From: Oscillospiraceae bacterium
GTDB taxonomy: Bacteria > Bacillota > Clostridia > Oscillospirales > Ruminococcaceae
Length of the DNA stretch: 9,521 bases
Assembly: GCA_009784765.1 (NCBI GenBank)
Contig: WQXP01000030.1
Coordinates: 1-9,521 of the forward strand
Reading direction: 5' to 3'
Part shown: positions 7,701 to 9,521 of the stretch, in pieces
Layout: each line of letters opens with the position of its first letter
Position numbering within the stretch: the first letter of the stretch is position 1
Position numbers and translations under genes: made by a program
Notes under the pieces: model-generated
Database searches by the model: none
Seen by the model: only the letters and a program-made list of their open reading frames with translations
What the model was told of the DNA's origin: nothing

Positions 7701-8920
7701 GCTGCGCCTGTAAGGCTGTAGGCGAGTGCAAAGTCAACATAATCGCCCTCAGGCTGAGGCCCGAAAGAAGCAGAAGTCTTTTGCCTTGCAGAAAGGCGAA
7801 TGTTTTGGAAGCCTGTCGTCGGTAAGGCTAACTGGAAGCCCGTCGCGTAGGCTATTCCGTCGATTTGCGCGGATTTATAGCCACCGTGTCCGCCTTCGTA
7901 ATAGTCGGGATTTTTGATGCGTTCGCCCTCATTTTCAGGGCAGTCGATGAACTCTTCGCCGCGAGGCAAAGAAGTGTTCAACGCCGCATTGTTAATTACA
8001 ATGGGGGCACGCCCTGCTCCGCCGATTTGAACTCGTCTGTTATCGTCCCAGGCAGTCAGGGTGAAACTGTCAGCGAAATGCCCCGAATCCGCGAGGAAGC
8101 GGGAGGTGAATGCGTGTTCCTCATAACGGGCGGCGGCAGTCGAGCCGTTGTAGGTGAATCCTGCAAGCAATCTCGGTGAATCGTCGAAAACTTCAGGGAT
8201 TTCCCCCGATGTTATCATAATATCGTTAATCGAAATGTTGCCGTCGCGCCCTAAGTTTCCTGCCCCGTTATAAAAAACGCGCAAGAACACCGTTTCGCGG
8301 TCGAACAGCTCCTCAGGGAGAGCAAAGTTGCGGTAAGAAGTTCTCAGAACTTCATAGGTATTGTCAGCATCGCGATGAACATTACGCGCAGAGTCGTCGA
8401 TGACTTTCCAAGAACCTTCTGCCCCTGTTAAGCTGTAGGCGAGGGCGAACTCTTCGTTGTCGCCGCCGAATGACCCGGAACGCTTCTGGGTCGCCGAGAA
8501 CCGCACGTCATCGAATCCGACAGTGCTGAACTCAAGCTGAAAAGCAGAGGCTTTTTCAACCCCTTCAACTTTGGCAGACTTCCAGCCCAAAGGCGGGTCT
8601 GCGTCTTCAGGGGAGGGAACCAACGCGCCGTTGTTAATGACAATCGGCGTTCTGTTAGCCGCACCGCCAATGACGATTTGCTGACCGCCGTCCCACGCGG
8701 TAAGGGCGAAAGAATCGCTGAGGACACCGTCGTCGGCCTTGAACTCGTTGTCATCGTCCGCAAGTGCATTCTCAAGGTCGTCGCGGACAAGAGATGCAAG
8801 CAGAACATATGCGTCAGAGTCATCAGCAATCGCAACAAACGCTTGCGACACAAGGGAAAGAGCCATCACCGCGCAAAGAAGCAGTGAAAGCAGCCTTTTG
8901 AAATAAGTATGGCTTTTCAT
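4718..8920 (-). CDS. Secreted multidomain metallophosphoesterase with Cys-rich and dockerin-like C-terminus
   Basis: A predicted exported phosphoesterase of 1400 residues. Residues 1-32 are a signal peptide: basic start, hydrophobic LLSLLLCAVMALSLVSQAF, probable cleavage after Ala-Ile-Ala32. Three related beta-rich modules follow (about 64-238, 276-478, 522-690), then a fibronectin-like domain of the purple acid phosphatase N-terminal type (about 700-802). The calcineurin-like catalytic domain (about 806-1060) has every metal-binding motif: DLH (814-816), GDSVD (870-874), GNHE (912-915), QTHKP (1013-1017) and GHDH (1053-1056). Residues 1218-1315 hold 24 cysteines, and 1321-1400 form a degenerate dockerin-like pair. 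I chose the ATG at 8918-8920, preceded by GGAG seven bases away, over an in-frame ATG 12 codons upstream (8956) that would bury the signal peptide behind a charged extension. A phosphomonoesterase or nucleotidase role is likely; the substrate is unknown. Confidence 0.88.
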   Translation of the reverse strand: MKSHTYFKRLLSLLLCAVMALSLVSQAFVAIADDSDAYVLLASLVRDDLENALADDDNEFKADDGVLSDSFALTAWDGGQQIVIGGAANRTPIVINNGALVPSPEDADPPLGWKSAKVEGVEKASAFQLEFSTVGFDDVRFSATQKRSGSFGGDNEEFALAYSLTGAEGSWKVIDDSARNVHRDADNTYEVLRTSYRNFALPEELFDRETVFLRVFYNGAGNLGRDGNISINDIMITSGEIPEVFDDSPRLLAGFTYNGSTAAARYEEHAFTSRFLADSGHFADSFTLTAWDDNRRVQIGGAGRAPIVINNAALNTSLPRGEEFIDCPENEGERIKNPDYYEGGHGGYKSAQIDGIAYATGFQLALPTTGFQNIRLSARQKTSASFGPQPEGDYVDFALAYSLTGAADSWVRAEGGSVKVLKRDLNFYDALAQTFDGFVLPAELNNQSMVYLRVFFDGEENLNRNGNMSINTISILGDAIAAGGGADVSLAALRRQNFEDPAVADDVIVSVPEELVEYSFFRATAGMFDSFARLTAWDRGERRLIGYTGTPAAPVVFESSSTGRGSWTEAALDANQSRLANASAFELRLRTSAHEGLTFSASQKATADAATTYALAYRPATSSSWTVIPGSERTVELNDGIERGDLVKTYDRFELPAETANHPEIFLRVFVVAGGEGKGNTSINNIELWGSPLSAVPGFAAEMLGLVVGATTASVGITWHDWTAIIRLQDSRVIISPRINMMKEGTVFPESATTVTASRSEVYDGRTAFMATVDGLKPNTEYAYAVSTDGKNFSAIYYYTTAAAGDFTFVAITDLHLGDPSVSPLDSGSGNGGMLDPNYREGVTVKQGWNDTLGVITKTVPHLNFLATMGDSVDRNVNVGTPEPTLELHQIKYANFFAPSALRSIPFAPTMGNHEARSNITFRNHYNLPNELVLKGDDMLVTSEAFSSHVSQRENENSAHYFYLFNNTLFVVLNTAARTRNILEAERMIEIFDDVLTNAKATHKGEYDWLIVQTHKPMAGMSDHAADFDVQRYTEAGFELLMLDHEVDLVFAGHDHSYTRSFPVAQHTGRSLTSRQDGNGAGTFGRNGVIYDRENDGDEISQGAGTVFFTLNSSSGQKFYPPYWPASNLQNEEYPYLYDGSRGVANMAGDSERDVDGYVLAPGPDNIDARKPWSVNRYHQDNKPMFMEVKVSQAGLLITAHQFDATGKTEVVDTFLLCRCGECGCEVCEVVCGVCGCEDCGTICDLINCEGCFTAAFAAAVVVCEEDAVCGRIECEACFTIATVVVCDDDTSCGLIICELCNPVPVCDCLNCVDCDFLGGRYGFGRVTNTAAIPGVADALSIMRFIIGLESGIKTDNDARAAANITSPGSGSPDPTLNDALAILRYIIGLDSPLDAHYTS
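4721..4960 (-). other. Degenerate dockerin-like repeat pair at the phosphatase C-terminus
   Basis: Within residues 1321-1400 two segments match each other: VADALSIMRFIIGL and LNDALAILRYIIGL, separated by about 40 residues. The D-A-L-x-I-x-R-x-I-I-G-L helix pattern resembles the helix of a type I dockerin repeat. However, the preceding calcium loop (normally D-x-N-x-D-G) is replaced by TNTAAIPG in the first copy and by a Ser/Gly/Pro-rich stretch in the second. Real dockerins bind cohesins or surface scaffolds; with the loops lost, calcium-dependent cohesin binding is doubtful. The assignment is by pattern only. Confidence 0.6.
4976..5269 (-). other. Cys-rich segment of the phosphatase: 24 Cys in 98 residues
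   Basis: Residues 1218-1315 contain 24 cysteines, mostly as CxC, CxxC and CxxxC spacings. The middle shows an internal repeat of roughly 26 residues: ICDLINCEGCFTAA, then IECEACFTIA, then IICELC, with VVVC preceding an acidic cluster (CEEDAVC, CDDDTSC) in the first two units. The segment is also acidic. It lies between the catalytic domain and the dockerin-like tail. It could be a disulfide-rich rod or a metal-binding module; I do not recognise a named family. Confidence 0.75.
5741..6505 (-). other. Calcineurin-like metallophosphoesterase domain
   Basis: This encodes residues about 806-1060 of the secreted protein. The five blocks that bind the two-metal centre are present in family order and spacing: DLH, GDSVD, GNHE, QTHKP and GHDH. 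Asn913 and His914 of GNHE are the usual transition-state/catalytic pair, and nothing suggests inactivation. Together with the upstream fibronectin-like domain (6515-6823) the layout resembles bacterial purple-acid-phosphatase-like enzymes. The second motif is GDxxD, not the GDxxY of true purple acid phosphatases, so the iron-tyrosinate chromophore is not expected. Confidence 0.88.
6515..6823 (-). other. Purple acid phosphatase N-terminal (fibronectin-like) domain
   Basis: Residues about 700-802 read as a short beta-sandwich ending in VDGLKPNTEYAYAVSTDG and a YYYTT strand directly before the catalytic DLH motif. The L-x-P-x-T-x-Y-x-Y pattern is typical of the fibronectin type III-like domain that precedes the catalytic domain in purple acid phosphatase-like enzymes. 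In relatives it packs against the active site and helps set substrate access. Confidence 0.75.
6851..7357 (-). repeat. Beta-rich module, copy 3 of 3, in the secreted phosphatase
   Basis: Residues about 522-690. It shares the order of motifs with copies 1 and 2: DSFARLTAWDRG, then ASAFELRLRTS, FSASQK, YALAYRPA with SSW, YDRFELPAE, and IFLRVF followed by GNTSINNIELWG. It is the most diverged copy: the T-x-G-F step is replaced by TSAHEGL and the VINN strand by VVFESS. Function is unknown; the pattern suggests a carbohydrate- or surface-binding beta-sandwich. Confidence 0.75.
7487..8095 (-). repeat. Beta-rich module, copy 2 of 3, in the secreted phosphatase
   Basis: Residues about 276-478. Motifs: DSFTLTAWDDN, IGGAGRAPIVINNAAL, ATGFQL, TTGFQNIRLSARQK, DFALAYSLTGAADSW, FDGFVLPAE, VYLRVFFDGEENLNRNGN and SINTISILG. 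It is the closest match to copy 1 and carries an insertion of about 30 residues (about 317-347, EEFIDCPENEGERIKNPDYY region) between the VINN strand and the next block. The DNA is also partly conserved between copies around the AYSLTGA codons (near 7710-7735 and 8428-8453), pointing to old duplication. Confidence 0.8.
8207..8731 (-). repeat. Beta-rich module, copy 1 of 3, in the secreted phosphatase
   Basis: Residues about 64-238. Motifs: DSFALTAWDGG, IGGAANRTPIVINNGAL, ASAFQLEFSTVGFDDVRFSATQ, FALAYSLTGAEGSW, YRNFALPEE, VFLRVFYNGAGNLGRDGN and SINDIMITSG. The strand order and the closing G-N-x-S-I-N-x-I motif recall jelly-roll ligand-binding domains, but I cannot assign a named family. Confidence 0.8.
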
Positions 8921-8924
8921 GAAA

Positions 8925-8977
8925 AATCTCCGTTTCTTTATATTATACTTTAACAAGTATAACCCGAAACGGAGATT
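8925..8977 (-). promoter_or_regulatory. Nested inverted repeat over the phosphatase promoter and ribosome binding site
   Basis: AATCTCCGTTTC (8925-8936) and GAAACGGAGATT (8966-8977) are exact reverse complements (12 bp). Inside the 29-base loop, TATACTT (8944-8950) and AAGTATA (8955-8961) form a second perfect 7-bp inverted repeat around TAAC. On the minus strand the loop carries a perfect -10 box TATAAT (8947 to 8942), with no good -35. The arm nearest the gene contains the ribosome binding site ACGGAGA and is followed by TTTTT just before the ATG. It could be an operator flanking the promoter, or an RNA hairpin that hides the ribosome binding site or terminates transcripts coming from the upstream yfhO-like gene. 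Confidence 0.7.
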
Positions 8978-9032
8978 AGTTCTATCACTTTTTTGTAAAG
9001 TTTATTTTAAGTTTGCGTAAAGGAAAGTAAAA

Positions 9033-9521
9033 TCAAAGTAAAAAATCCCGCACAAGAGCGACTGCCAACGGAATCGCGTACACAGCGGCGACAATCGCGA
9101 GCCACAGCACGATATAAATTCCGCGAACCGTGGCGCAAATCGTGGTATACAGCGCGTTACCGTGTGAGGAAATCGCAATCCCTGAGTTTTTCCCTCTGCG
9201 AGCGAGCCACAGCACAATCGCGAAAAAACCGGTGCCGAGGAAGCCAATCATCGCGGCTTCGCGCATCCCGCGCGGCGTGAATGTCAGAACAACGCGATTA
9301 TCTCCCTCAACGAGGGGTACTGCTACGAACGCGCCGAGGACTTCCCGGGTTTCGACAGGCTTTCCGTTTACCCGCGCAGCCCAGCCACTGTCATAAGCGA
9401 CAGGCAGAAAGAGAAGATTATCACTCTCATCAATAACACCGCTAACAGACATCTCAAGAAAATCTTTGCCTATTGTCGGCGGCGAAATCTGAGAAACCCG
9501 CCCCATAAGCGCGTCCATGAC
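9033..9521 (-). CDS. YfhO-family membrane protein, C-terminal fragment
   Basis: Only the last 162 codons are in the window; the reading frame is open through the right edge and the N-terminus lies outside. The fragment shows the typical YfhO ending: a beta-rich extracellular piece with LLFLPVAYDSGWAARVNGK, a lid-like LGAFVAVPLVEGDNRVVLTF strand pair, then RGMREAAMIGF leading into a transmembrane helix and ARRGK. A second hydrophobic segment (about IYIVLWLAIVAAVYAIPL) runs close to the C-terminus. Full-length members are multi-spanning proteins of about 800-900 residues, GT-C-like, implicated in glycosylating cell-envelope polymers in Bacillota. It lies 112 bases upstream of the phosphatase on the same strand. 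The visible Met codon at 9516-9518 is internal, not a start. Confidence 0.82.
   Translation of the reverse strand, partial: VMDALMGRVSQISPPTIGKDFLEMSVSGVIDESDNLLFLPVAYDSGWAARVNGKPVETREVLGAFVAVPLVEGDNRVVLTFTPRGMREAAMIGFLGTGFFAIVLWLARRGKNSGIAISSHGNALYTTICATVRGIYIVLWLAIVAAVYAIPLAVALVRDFLL

Noticed and set aside
8428..8853. 141-codon minus-strand frame overlapping module 1 of the phosphatase
   Set aside because: It is an alternate frame of the same gene region with low-complexity Leu/Arg/Ser content and no start signals.
8848..8920. Lipoprotein signal peptide, because of LLLC in the hydrophobic segment
   Set aside because: The lipobox needs a small residue before Cys; here it is Leu, and an AIA cleavage site for signal peptidase I follows.

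Overview
The window most likely comes from a Gram-positive anaerobe of the Bacillota, probably class Clostridia. This is inferred from four things: a pyruvate kinase carrying the extra C-terminal PEP-utilising domain, a YfhO-type membrane protein, strong purine-rich ribosome binding sites, and a secreted multidomain enzyme ending in a degenerate dockerin-like repeat pair. Base composition is moderate (about half G+C by eye) and looks even across the window, with no mobile element, tRNA, rRNA or CRISPR array.

Layout. Positions 1-125 hold a direct repeat (two 37-base copies, 66 bases apart) that serves as the leader of the first gene. Three plus-strand genes follow: pyruvate kinase (126-1892), the DNA-repair ATPase RadA (1958-3280) and a cytoplasmic GH13 alpha-glycosidase (3286-4614). 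The last two are 5 bases apart and probably cotranscribed; pyk lies 65 bases upstream of radA and may belong to the same unit. The cluster ends at a perfect 17-bp hairpin (4653-4689) shared with a convergent gene.

The minus strand carries a 1400-residue secreted protein (8920 down to 4718). From the N-terminus it has a signal peptide, three tandem copies of a beta-rich module, a purple-acid-phosphatase-type N-terminal domain, a metallophosphoesterase with all metal-binding motifs intact, a segment with 24 cysteines in 98 residues, and a dockerin-like tail. Upstream of it on the same strand is the C-terminal end of a YfhO-family membrane protein (cut by the window edge).

How the genes fit together. 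Pyruvate kinase and the GH13 enzyme fit intracellular alpha-glucan breakdown and glycolysis, while RadA is a housekeeping recombination factor. The minus-strand pair is an envelope/secretion locus. The most interesting parts are the unusual architecture of the phosphatase, especially its Cys-rich segment, and a nested inverted repeat that places its promoter -10 and ribosome binding site inside a hairpin or operator.
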